Source: Natrinema pellirubrum DSM 15624
GTDB lineage: Archaea; Halobacteriota; Halobacteria; Halobacteriales; Natrialbaceae
Direction: 5' to 3'
Length of the DNA: 64,000 nt
Assembly: GCF_000230735.2 (NCBI RefSeq)
Contig: NC_019962.1
Location: 620,001 to 684,000 of the forward strand
In this document: piece after piece, positions 24,972 to 32,523 of the stretch
Layout: each line of letters opens with the position of its first letter
How positions within the stretch are numbered: position 1 is the stretch's first letter
Made by a program: the position numbers and the translations under genes
The notes under the pieces: model-generated
What the model was told of the DNA's origin: nothing
The model's database searches: none
The model's input: the letters and a program-made list of their open reading frames with translations, nothing else

Positions 24972-25553
24972 TCAGGGTCCGGCGCCGAGCAACTCGTCGG
25001 TGCGTACGACCGCGGCGAACTCGCCCTCGAGGTGGGCCAGCGCGGTTCGGTGGACCGTTTCGGGACCGAACGAGTCGCCGTCGAACGTCCGCCCGAACGT
25101 CGCGGTGGCGTCGGCGACGACGATCGGTTCGAAGCCGAGGTTCTCCGCCATCCGGGTCGTGGTTGAGACGCAGTGGTCGGTCGTGAGCCCGACGAGGACG
25201 AGCGTCTCGATGTCCCGCTCGCGGAGGCGCTCCTCGAGGCCCGTTCCGACGAACGCGCTGTTGACCGACTTGACGAGCGTCGGCTCGCCGTCGACCGGCG
25301 CGGTCTCGGGCTTGAACGCGAACCCCGCCTCGTCGCGCCGGAGCGGCGAGTCGGGCTCCGTCGAGTCGTGCCGGACGTGGACGACCGGGCGATCGGCCTC
25401 GCGCCAGCGCTCGAGCAGGGCCGCGGCGTTGGCTTCGGCGTCGGGATTGTTCCGCTCGCCCCACGAGGGGTCGTCGAACCCCCGCTGGAGGTCGACGAGG
25501 ACGAGCGCGGCGTTCTCGAGCCGGTCTCCGATCGCGACCCCGTCCGCCGTCAT
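24972..25553 (-). CDS. Isochorismatase-family hydrolase
   Basis: A 193-residue cysteine hydrolase. The catalytic triad of the family is visible: D21 in LVDLQRGF, K95 in [10 protein letters not shown] and C128 in [11 protein letters not shown], with the cis-peptide region just before the cysteine. The family includes nicotinamidases, ureido and biuret hydrolases and isochorismatases, and the substrate cannot be read from these motifs. Its ATG (25553) overlaps the stop of the YqcI/YcgG-type gene by 4 nt (ATGA), so the two are translationally coupled and probably act on one pathway. Confidence 0.88.
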   Translation of the reverse strand: MTADGVAIGDRLENAALVLVDLQRGFDDPSWGERNNPDAEANAAALLERWREADRPVVHVRHDSTEPDSPLRRDEAGFAFKPETAPVDGEPTLVKSVNSAFVGTGLEERLRERDIETLVLVGLTTDHCVSTTTRMAENLGFEPIVVADATATFGRTFDGDSFGPETVHRTALAHLEGEFAAVVRTDELLGAGP

Positions 25554-26347
25554 GGCAGTCGCGCGGCGGGTTTCGGGTGCGTTCGCGTGATCGTGATCGG
25601 ACACGTCGACGGGGCCTGTTCCTCGTCCGACGAGAGCATGTACTGGGGCCACTCCCGGTCGCCATCGACGCCCCAGTCGCCGATGTCGGCGTGGGGACAG
25701 ACGCCGTCGTACTCCTCGAGGCGGTCCTGAATCACGTCGCGGGCGCGCTGGCCGGCCTCGGTGTCGGCGGTGACATCGAGGGACTCGAACAGCGCCCGCG
25801 GCTGGAACGTGATCTCGAGGCCGATCGGGCAGTACCGGCTCTTGCGCCGATCGTAGAAGGGAGCCCGGCAGGTCGGGAACATGGGTTCGCCGCCGAGACA
25901 GAACTCCCAGTAGGGATCGTCGGGATCGGTCGGAATGTCCGCGGGCCAGGGCTCGGGATCGTGACAGTGCAACGTCTGCAGAACGTGCCAGAGCGCGTCG
26001 TGGTACTCCCGTTCCGACAACGGCTCCGCGGGCGGCTTGAAAAACGTCACGAGCGACGCCCGCTCGGAGTGGTCCTCGTAGACCTCGAGGTACTCGAGGA
26101 GCCGATCGCGCAGCGTCAACAGCGCGTCGGCATCGCTCATCGAGGGCACTGCGGTGTAGAGCGGCTCGCCGTCCCGGACCGATTCGGCCCCGAAGAAACA
26201 CGGAAACGAGGTGCCGTTTCGCTCGCCCAGCAGCCCCTCGCGAAACGAGTGCCAGTGGTCGGCAACCCACTCTGGGGCTTCGTCGGTTCGAACGCGCCGA
26301 TCGAGCGTCTCCTGGTCCATCAGCGACTGGATGCCAGGTTCGTTCAT
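25550..26347 (-). CDS. YqcI/YcgG-family protein (possible haem N-oxygenase)
   Basis: A 265-residue soluble protein with the family hallmarks FPCFFG near residue 48, [11 protein letters not shown], the segment [20 protein letters not shown] and a C-terminal [10 protein letters not shown]. Some members of this family, from memory, are haem-dependent enzymes that hydroxylate guanidine nitrogens (for example in guanitoxin and argolaphos biosynthesis). The many Cys, His and aromatic residues here are compatible with that, but I cannot identify the haem ligand. The gene is coupled to a cysteine hydrolase of the isochorismatase family, which could act on the product. Confidence 0.75.
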   Translation of the reverse strand: MNEPGIQSLMDQETLDRRVRTDEAPEWVADHWHSFREGLLGERNGTSFPCFFGAESVRDGEPLYTAVPSMSDADALLTLRDRLLEYLEVYEDHSERASLVTFFKPPAEPLSEREYHDALWHVLQTLHCHDPEPWPADIPTDPDDPYWEFCLGGEPMFPTCRAPFYDRRKSRYCPIGLEITFQPRALFESLDVTADTEAGQRARDVIQDRLEEYDGVCPHADIGDWGVDGDREWPQYMLSSDEEQAPSTCPITITRTHPKPAARLP

Positions 26348-26467
26348 TGTACGTCTCCGTTCGGTCTCACGAACATGTAGGTTCCGCTCTTTCCGGTCGA
26401 CCGGTAACGACTGCGCCTCGAGGGCGTCCGCTTCGATCAGTGTCGGGTCTCTGCCCCCGCGGTCGAC

Positions 26468-27160
26468 TCACTCCCACCGCCGATTCCGCGAGGACGCGAT
26501 GTCGACGCCGCGGCTGTAGTAACAGACCGGCGTCCCGGCGGGCGCGTCGAACCCGTTGGCCTCGAACAGCGTGTTCCGCTCGATCTCGGCCGTCGCCGCC
26601 CGGAGCGTCCAGGGCTCGTGGTCGATGTCGGCGTAGCGAAGCGTCCCGTCTCGAGCCGTCGTGTAGTAGCGGTAGTGTTCGGTGAGAAACGCCGCGAGTG
26701 AGCCGGGTTCCGGCTTGAAGGCGTCCCCGACGGGTGCGTAGGTGCCGACGAATTCGGCCGGGGCGGCACCCGGGTGCCGGCGCTCGCTCGCAAAGGCGAT
26801 ACCGCGCTCGGTCCCGGAGATCTCGACGTCGGCGTAGTAGTACGGCAGCCGGTGGAACAGCCGTGCGCCGAGAACGCCGAGCATTCCCTCGGCGTCGAGG
26901 CTGAAGAAGTAGACGCCGGGCTCGCCGTCCCGGCTGACGTAGGTCCGGAGGTTGAGTTCGGGCAGATCGACGCCGGCGGCCGCGGGGACACCCCGTGGAC
27001 GAACGTCGACGTTCAGGTAGGGGACGACCGAGAGCCACGCCCGGCCGTCGTAGGTCTCGACCTCGAGGTCGTCCGGCAGTCGGGCCGCGACGATCTCGGG
27101 CTCGACGGGCCAGTTGGCAAAGAGCAGGTGTCGCCACCCCATCGCGATCGGGAGACTCAT
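26468..27160 (-). CDS. DUF2071 (YqjF-like) protein
   Basis: A 230-residue soluble protein starting MSLPIAMGWRHLLFANWPVE. The opening W-x-HLLF-NW segment, the PPY-like VPYLNVDVRPRG and LNLRTYVSRDGEPGVYFFSLD stretches and the later LPYYYADVEIS are typical of DUF2071/YqjF proteins, whose biochemical function is not established. I chose the ATG at 27160 because the conserved segment begins there; 21 further codons are open upstream. It stands alone, 120 nt upstream of the YqcI/YcgG gene on the same strand. Confidence 0.8.
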   Translation of the reverse strand: MSLPIAMGWRHLLFANWPVEPEIVAARLPDDLEVETYDGRAWLSVVPYLNVDVRPRGVPAAAGVDLPELNLRTYVSRDGEPGVYFFSLDAEGMLGVLGARLFHRLPYYYADVEISGTERGIAFASERRHPGAAPAEFVGTYAPVGDAFKPEPGSLAAFLTEHYRYYTTARDGTLRYADIDHEPWTLRAATAEIERNTLFEANGFDAPAGTPVCYYSRGVDIASSRNRRWE

Positions 27161-27277
27161 GTGTGTGCTAGAGTCCGAACGCGTGAAAGGGAGGGGCCAA
27201 ACCTTGTCAATTGCCGGTTCCACGGCGACTCGTCGGGTCTTCGATGCCGGGTCGAGTCGGAGTGCCCGTTCGAACGG

Positions 27278-27352
27278 TCAGCCGTCCTCGGGTAGCCAGC
27301 CATCGTCGACATCGATGTTCTCCACCCACCTTTTTACTGCGTCGGGGTCTCT
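27278..27352 (-). pseudogene. Decayed copy of an SDR gene 3' end
   Basis: The last 24 codons before a TGA at 27278 read RDPDAV...VENIDVDDGWLPEDG, closely resembling the C-terminus DPDSEYVSGENIEVDGGWLPETV of the SDR gene 160 bp upstream on the same strand. The DNA is also alike (AGCCAGCCA, CGTCGAC, TCGATGTTCTC shared in order). No start or earlier SDR sequence precedes it, so it is the remnant of a tandem duplication or of a deleted paralog. Confidence 0.7.
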
Positions 27353-27437
27353 CACGCCGTTCGAGACCCGCTCCTCGCAAAAGGCTGGATCAAAAACGAC
27401 CCGCGGCACATCGCGCCGCGGATCGACTGCTCGGTCC

Positions 27438-28178
27438 TCAGACCGTCTCCGGCAGCCAGCCACCGTCGACCTCGATGTTCTCGCCGCTGACGTACTCACT
27501 GTCGGGATCGAGGAAGAAATACAGCGGCGCGATCAGGTCCTCGAAGCTCGCGGGCCGGTCCCGCGGGAGGTCCGCGGGGAACTCGTCGGAGTTCTCCACG
27601 ACGTACGGCGAGACGGCATTGACCGTGATCCCGTCGTCGGCCGTGTCGGCCGCGAGCATCCGCGTAAACATCAACACTCCCGTCTTCGCGACGAAATAGG
27701 GGAAGTTCTTGGGGCTCACCATGGCCCGCTCGCTCGAGGCGTACCCGATATTGACGATCCGACCGTACTCGTTCTCGCGCATCGCCGGCAGCGCCCGCTT
27801 CGAGCAGAGGTAGGTCCCGTTGAGGTTCGTCTCGAGGACGCGGTTCCAGGTCTCGAACGCGAGGGACTCCCAGTGGGCGGGCGCGAAGTCGCCGACGTTG
27901 TTCACCAGTACGTCGACATCCCCGAGTTCGGCTTCGACGGTTTCGAAGAGGCCGTCGACGCTGTCGGGGTCGGTCACGTCGGCCTGTACCGTCGTCGCCG
28001 CCTCGGCACCGCGCTCGCGGGCGTCGGCGGCCGTCTCGCGAGCGGCGTCGGCACTCGTGTGGTAGTGGACCGCCGTCTTCGCGCCGCAGTCTGCCGTCGC
28101 CAACAGGAGTTCGCGGCCGACGCCGCGGCCGGCACCGGTGACGAGTACCGTCTGCCCCGTGAGGTCTGGTCCGTCCAT
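27438..28178 (-). CDS. Short-chain dehydrogenase/reductase
   Basis: A 246-residue classical SDR oxidoreductase. The cofactor turn TGAGRGVG is at residues 14-21, NNVG near 91, the serine position is in NIGYASS, and the catalytic YFVAK (Y-x3-K) is near residue 160. The C-terminal ENIEVDGGWLPETV is the usual NAD(P)-site closing segment. Length and order resemble 3-oxoacyl-ACP reductase and glucose dehydrogenase relatives, but the substrate is not defined. It is followed by a decayed copy of its own 3' end. Confidence 0.9.
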   Translation of the reverse strand: MDGPDLTGQTVLVTGAGRGVGRELLLATADCGAKTAVHYHTSADAARETAADARERGAEAATTVQADVTDPDSVDGLFETVEAELGDVDVLVNNVGDFAPAHWESLAFETWNRVLETNLNGTYLCSKRALPAMRENEYGRIVNIGYASSERAMVSPKNFPYFVAKTGVLMFTRMLAADTADDGITVNAVSPYVVENSDEFPADLPRDRPASFEDLIAPLYFFLDPDSEYVSGENIEVDGGWLPETV

Positions 28179-28283
28179 GTCTTCCCCGTCGGCGAGAACG
28201 TGGAAAAATCGCCCGGGACGGGGCCGTCACCGTCCGCTTCCGTGACCCTCGGATTTACGTCGCTGCACGAGCAATCCCTGTCC

Positions 28284-28745
28284 ATGCTAGAGACAGTATT
28301 GCTTGCTGTCGGTCCCGGTGATTCCGACCGAAGCGGACTGCTGGCCGAGGCTGCCCTCGAGGTAGCGAACCCCGCCGACGCGACGGTCGTTCTCGCGCAC
28401 GTGTTCACCAGCAGCGAGTACGACGACGTCCTCGACCGCCTCGATTTCGATCCGACCGTCAACGAGATCGACCCCGACGAGGTGGCCGCACGTCACGCCA
28501 CGATCCACGACATCCGGGACGTCCTCGAGAACCACGACGTCGACTACGAGATCCGGGGTGCGGTCGGCGAACACGGCCCGTCGATCGTCGAACTGGCCGA
28601 GAGCGCCAGTGCCGATCGGGTCATCGTCGGCGGTCGCCGGCGGTCGCCGACGGGGAAGGCGATCTTCGGCTCGACGGCCCAGGAAGTGATGCTGTCGGCC
28701 CCCTGTCCCGTTACCTTCGTCCGCAGCGACGGGTTCGAGGAGTAG
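28284..28745 (+). CDS. Universal stress protein, paralog pair member 1
   Basis: A 153-residue UspA-like domain starting MLETVLLAVGPGDSDRSG, where the usual aspartate region is replaced by VGPGD. The C-terminal loop GGRRRSPTGKAIFGSTAQEV keeps a phosphate-binding pattern but with an arginine/serine-rich sequence unlike canonical UspA. It is closely related to the next gene (28843-29307) along its whole length. The pair probably arose by tandem duplication. It is divergent from the SDR gene. Confidence 0.88.
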   Translation: MLETVLLAVGPGDSDRSGLLAEAALEVANPADATVVLAHVFTSSEYDDVLDRLDFDPTVNEIDPDEVAARHATIHDIRDVLENHDVDYEIRGAVGEHGPSIVELAESASADRVIVGGRRRSPTGKAIFGSTAQEVMLSAPCPVTFVRSDGFEE

Positions 28746-28842
28746 TCCCGCCACGACCGTCCGCGCCCGGGTCCCGTCGGGTATTTCTGGAATACTGCAA
28801 CGACGAGAATACTTAAGCGGGTGGCCCAACCACTGTGACGGT

Positions 28843-29307
28843 ATGGCAATCGATACAGTACTCCTTGCGGTCGGACCGATGGACACAGTACGCGCCCCGG
28901 AACTCGCCGAGACCGTTCTCGAGATCGCCGATCCACTCGACGCGACGGTCGTGATCGGCCACGCCTTCACCGAAGACGAGTACGAGGACATCCACGAGGA
29001 ACTCGGCTTCGACGCTCGCGCCGAGGACGTCGACCCCGATGCAGTCGCTGCCGAGCGCGCGCCGGTGCCCCAACTCGCGGAGCGCTTCGAGGACGCCGGC
29101 GTCGACTACGAGATCAGGGGCGCGCTCGGCGAGGTCAGTAGCGAGGTCGTCGACATGGCGGTCGACGTCGGCGCCGATCGCATGGTCGTCGGCGGCCGCC
29201 GGCGCTCGCCCGCGGAAAAGGCCGTTCTTGGCTCCGTCTCGCAGGAGATCATCCTGCAGGCCCCCTGCCCGGTCACCTACTTCCGCGACCTCGACGTGAT
29301 GGAGTAG
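28843..29307 (+). CDS. Universal stress protein, paralog pair member 2
   Basis: A 154-residue UspA-like protein, MAIDTVLLAVGPMDTVRAP, paralogous to 28284-28745; both share the GGRRRSP-x2-KA-x2-GS-x2-QE loop. CTTAAG at 28812-28817 lies about 28 nt before the ATG, so this copy has its own leaderless promoter and may be regulated separately from its neighbour. Function beyond general stress is not evident. Confidence 0.88.
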   Translation: MAIDTVLLAVGPMDTVRAPELAETVLEIADPLDATVVIGHAFTEDEYEDIHEELGFDARAEDVDPDAVAAERAPVPQLAERFEDAGVDYEIRGALGEVSSEVVDMAVDVGADRMVVGGRRRSPAEKAVLGSVSQEIILQAPCPVTYFRDLDVME

Positions 29308-29408
29308 GCCGCGATCCGCCGTCTCGCTTCCGCCCGATTCCGTCTCCCGGTGGCGACGCGACAGACGCCCACTCACGAACGGCGTTCGGCGACCGACAGC
29401 GTCGGTTA

Positions 29409-29831
29409 TCACTTCTCCGCCCGTCGCTTCCACTCCCGTTCCTGTCGGCGTTCGCGGACGTGTCGTTTCCCGTCGGCCAACTCACGCCGGACCCGGCGCT
29501 CGAGCGATCGGGTCTCCGCGAGCAGCGTGGTCTGGAAGTTCTCGAGGACGTCGTAGGACCAGCGGTCCTCGTCGACGACGCCGTGGGGGAGCAGTTCGGT
29601 TCGGATCGCGTCCGCGAGATCGTCGTTACCGGCCTCTCTGAGCAACTCCTCGCTCCGGGCGAGGTGGTCCATCCCGTGGCCCGTTGCGTGGTGGAACTCG
29701 AGCAGACAGCCCTGGGCCCGCTGGATCCACTCGAGTCCGAGTTCGACCTCGTGGAGGGCCTCGAGTTCGGCGTCGGAGGGAACCGCGGCCGGGTCGGCGT
29801 CGCGGTCGGGGTGTGGGTCGTCGGTAGCCAT
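29409..29831 (-). CDS. Unknown helical haloarchaeal protein
   Basis: A 140-residue soluble protein rich in Glu, Arg and Leu, predicted mostly helical. Notable stretches are LLEFHHATGHGMDHLARSEELL near residues 42-63 (several histidines that could bind metal) and a basic C-terminus. I chose the ATG at 29831; the open frame extends 41 codons upstream without consistent character. I do not recognise the family. It converges on the UspA pair. Confidence 0.65.
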   Translation of the reverse strand: MATDDPHPDRDADPAAVPSDAELEALHEVELGLEWIQRAQGCLLEFHHATGHGMDHLARSEELLREAGNDDLADAIRTELLPHGVVDEDRWSYDVLENFQTTLLAETRSLERRVRRELADGKRHVRERRQEREWKRRAEK

Positions 29832-29995
29832 ACTAGGACTATGACACAGAGTAACATACGAGTGTCGGCGGCGGCGGTACGCCCCGATCACGGCCCGGAC
29901 GGCGGGCGACGCCGGCCGTGACGTATCGAGATCGCAACTCATCGGCGAGTACAATCTGGGTAGTTAAGTAGGGTCGCGGTCGTCCCTAGGACAGC

Positions 29996-30973
29996 ATGGT
30001 CTACTATGCGGGCGTCGATCTCGGTGCGACCAACGTCCGGGCGGTCGTCGCCGAGGCCGACGGGACGAGGATCGGCACGAACCGCCGATCGACGCCGCGC
30101 GGGCCGACTGGTATCGACGTGACGGAGGGCGTGCTGCGAACGCTTCGGGGGGCGTGTGCGGAGGCGGGGATCGACCCTCAGCGGATCGCCGCGACCGGAA
30201 TCGGGTCGATCGGACCGTTCGACCTCGCCGAAGGGGCGGTGATCGACCCCGCGAACCTCCCCGATTCGATCGACCGGATCCCGCTGACCGGGCCGATTTC
30301 GGAACTGATCGGCAGCGACGACGTCTTCCTCCACAACGACACCACCGCCGGCGTCATCGGCGAGCGTTTTCACGCCGATCGCAACCCCGACGACATGGTC
30401 TACGTGACTATCTCCTCGGGGATCGGTGCCGGCGTCTGCTGTGACGGCGAGGTCGTGGGCGGCTGGGACGGCAACGCCGGCGAGGTCGGCCACTACGTCG
30501 TCGATCCGCGCGGCCGACTGACCTGTGGCTGCGGTCACGAAGGTCACTGGGAGGCCTACTGCTCGGGCAACGCCATCCCCGACTACGCCCGCCTGCTGGC
30601 CGAGGACGACCCGACGATTTCGACGAGCCTCCCGCTCGAGGGCCCCGACTTCACCGCGAAGGACGTCTTCGAACTCGCGGGCGAGGACGAACTGGCCGAC
30701 TACGTCATCGAGCAACTGGCCCACTGGAACGCGATCGGCGTCACGAACGTGATCCACGCCTTCGCCCCGCTCGTGGTCTCCTTCGGCGGCGCGGTCGCCC
30801 TGTACAACGAGGAGCTGGTCGTCGATCCGATCCGCGAGCGCGTCTCGGAGATGGTGATGACCAACGTCCCCGAGATTCGCGTCACCGATCAGGGTGACGA
30901 CGTCGTCGTCGAGGGCGCGCTCGCGAGTGCGCTCACCGAGGGCACCGGCGACCGGCGGCGACTGCGGGAGTGA
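29996..30973 (+). CDS. ROK-family sugar kinase (glucokinase type)
   Basis: A 325-residue sugar kinase of the ROK family. The N-terminal phosphate motif GVDLGATNVRAVVAE is at residues 6-20, and VTISSGIGAGV and GGWDGNAGEVGH follow. The zinc-type ROK signature reads CGCGHEGHWEAYCSG: the third cysteine of C-x-C-G-x2-G-C-x-E is a histidine here. Glucose is the likely substrate by analogy with haloarchaeal glucokinases. GTTAAG lies about 30 nt before the ATG, fitting a leaderless transcript. Confidence 0.88.
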   Translation: MVYYAGVDLGATNVRAVVAEADGTRIGTNRRSTPRGPTGIDVTEGVLRTLRGACAEAGIDPQRIAATGIGSIGPFDLAEGAVIDPANLPDSIDRIPLTGPISELIGSDDVFLHNDTTAGVIGERFHADRNPDDMVYVTISSGIGAGVCCDGEVVGGWDGNAGEVGHYVVDPRGRLTCGCGHEGHWEAYCSGNAIPDYARLLAEDDPTISTSLPLEGPDFTAKDVFELAGEDELADYVIEQLAHWNAIGVTNVIHAFAPLVVSFGGAVALYNEELVVDPIRERVSEMVMTNVPEIRVTDQGDDVVVEGALASALTEGTGDRRRLRE

Positions 30974-30998
30974 CCGGTCGCCCGTCTGCGACCGATCC

Positions 30999-31040
30999 CT
31001 GACCCGCGTTCCGTGGCTGCCACCTGACCCGTGTTCCGTG
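30999..31040. repeat. Short tandem repeat before the TnpB element
   Basis: CTGACCCGCGTTCCGTG (30999-31015) recurs with one change as CTGACCCGTGTTCCGTG (31024-31040), a period of 25 nt. It lies between the ROK gene and the left end of the TnpB element. I see no further copy. Confidence 0.6.
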
Positions 31041-31092
31041 ACCGCCCGTCCGCTCGAGTGGGGCTTCTGTACTAGAAAAACGAAAGCGAGTA

Positions 31093-31112
31093 CCCGACCC
31101 ACCGTGGTCGGG
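31093..31112 (+). repeat. Left subterminal hairpin of the TnpB element
   Basis: CCCGACC at 31093-31099 pairs with GGTCGGG at 31106-31112 over a 6-nt loop, 75 nt before tnpB. Such a hairpin is typical of the left end recognised by TnpA. Confidence 0.55.
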
Positions 31113-31187
31113 GGTGAAGCCCGACACTCAGCCAACCTATCACCCGTATCCCACATCTTCACAAGGGAGCTGTACCACAATTAAGGT

Positions 31188-32459
31188 ATGCAGAAGTCGC
31201 TGACCAAAACACTCGTCTTCCAACTTCAGCCCGACGAGAGTGGTCAGCAACTTCTGGCCGACGCCTTCCTCGAAGCCCGGCGCGTGTACAACGAAACCAT
31301 CCGTCGGGCAAAGAACGGTGAGGACTGGGATGAGATTCGGCAGGATTTGGAGTCTGACGCCGACCTCGTGAACAACACCGCGCAACTCGTCGTACAGAAA
31401 TCGCTTGAAGCGATGGAGAACTACTACGAGTACGACGACTACAACCAACCCAGCCACACCAAAGATGGGGCATATCCGCTCCGGTCAAACTACGAAGAAG
31501 GCTACAACCTGTTCCTTGAAGACGACTGCATCCGCTATCGGGCCAGCACGAAACCGTACAACACGGTAAAAGGCACTCTCAGTGGCTCACCCGACTCCCT
31601 CGAACAACTCCGACACGCCATTCAATCCGATGCGTGGCGTGTCGGAACGGCAGAAGCGATGAGACGGAACAAGAATTACGAACTCCACATCAACATCACC
31701 CACACGAAGGCCAAAGTTCGAGAAAAAGAGGAGTCACGAACGGTGGTTGGTGCGGATATTAACGAGGACTGTGTCGCTCTCGCCGCACTCCACGAGGAGG
31801 ATATCATTGATTCGGTAGTCATCGACTACCCGGAAATCAAGGGGAAGCGCCATCGGTATTTCACGATGCGAAAGCGGACACAGAACGTCGGGAAGTCGTC
31901 GTTCGACCGGATGTTCGAGCGGAAGGAGGAACGGTTCGTTCACGATCGGCTCCATAAAGTCTCTCGACAAGTCGTGGAGTGGGTGTCACGGTTTGAGAAG
32001 CCCGTTATTGTCTTTGAAGACCTCAAAGGCATGCGGGACTCGATTGACTACGGTACCCGTATGAACTGCCGTCTCCACTCACTTCCGTTCCGTAAACTCC
32101 GGGAGTTCATCACGTACAAAGCCGCGTTCCAAGGAATCCCCTCCGATAAAATCAACCCCAAATATACGAGTCAGGCGTGTTCGCTCACTGATTGCGAGCA
32201 TACGACCCGCGTAAACAGGAACAAGAAGCGGTTCAAATGCGTGGAGTGTGGTCGCCAAGACCACGCTGATCGGAATGCGGCCATCAACATCGCCAAGAAG
32301 GGATTGGGGAAATTAAATCGAAATGTGCCTGCTCTCAAGACGCTTCCCAATGTGCGGAAGATGCGACGGCAGGCATCGGGCTGTGTGAACCAGCCGACCG
32401 TGACCCACGGCACCGCCAGAAGCCACCACGCCGATGGTATCGTAGGTGTGTCAGACTAA
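31188..32459 (+). CDS. tnpB: RNA-guided nuclease TnpB
   Basis: A 423-residue TnpB (OrfB), ancestor-type of Cas12, which cuts DNA using a guide RNA made from the element's right end. The RuvC residues are all present: aspartate in VGADINEDCVAL, glutamate in VIVFEDLKGMR, and aspartate in QDHADRNAAINIA. The zinc ribbon begins CSLTDC and ends CVECG. ATTAAGG lies about 10 nt upstream. The coding sequence is visibly less GC-biased than its neighbours, consistent with a mobile origin. The nuclease looks intact; no tnpA is present. Confidence 0.93.
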   Translation: MQKSLTKTLVFQLQPDESGQQLLADAFLEARRVYNETIRRAKNGEDWDEIRQDLESDADLVNNTAQLVVQKSLEAMENYYEYDDYNQPSHTKDGAYPLRSNYEEGYNLFLEDDCIRYRASTKPYNTVKGTLSGSPDSLEQLRHAIQSDAWRVGTAEAMRRNKNYELHINITHTKAKVREKEESRTVVGADINEDCVALAALHEEDIIDSVVIDYPEIKGKRHRYFTMRKRTQNVGKSSFDRMFERKEERFVHDRLHKVSRQVVEWVSRFEKPVIVFEDLKGMRDSIDYGTRMNCRLHSLPFRKLREFITYKAAFQGIPSDKINPKYTSQACSLTDCEHTTRVNRNKKRFKCVECGRQDHADRNAAINIAKKGLGKLNRNVPALKTLPNVRKMRRQASGCVNQPTVTHGTARSHHADGIVGVSD

Positions 32460-32500
32460 CCCACGGGAAGCCACGGGCCATCGGGCCCGTGGCGTTCACG
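32380..32500 (+). ncRNA. Candidate guide (omega/reRNA) at the tnpB 3' end
   Basis: The right end after the tnpB stop contains a 10-bp hairpin, GCCACGGGCC (32470-32479) with GGCCCGTGGC (32484-32493) around ATCG. In IS1341-type elements of Halobacterium sense RNAs overlapping the tnpB 3' end are known, and TnpB guide RNAs end at the element's right end with the flanking genomic sequence as guide. The limits here are approximate and inferred. Confidence 0.4.
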
Positions 32501-32523
32501 TAGCTGGACGAGAGGCCATACGT

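Larger units (their letters stand above)
31093..32510 (+). mobile_element. IS1341-type (IS200/IS605 family) TnpB-only element
   Basis: A tnpB gene with no tnpA, flanked by a hairpin on each side: 31093-31112 (7-bp stem) on the left and 32470-32493 (10-bp stem) on the right. IS200/IS605 elements carry subterminal hairpins rather than inverted repeats and make no target duplication, so the exact ends cannot be fixed; the limits given are approximate. Movement would need a TnpA supplied from elsewhere. Confidence 0.7.
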
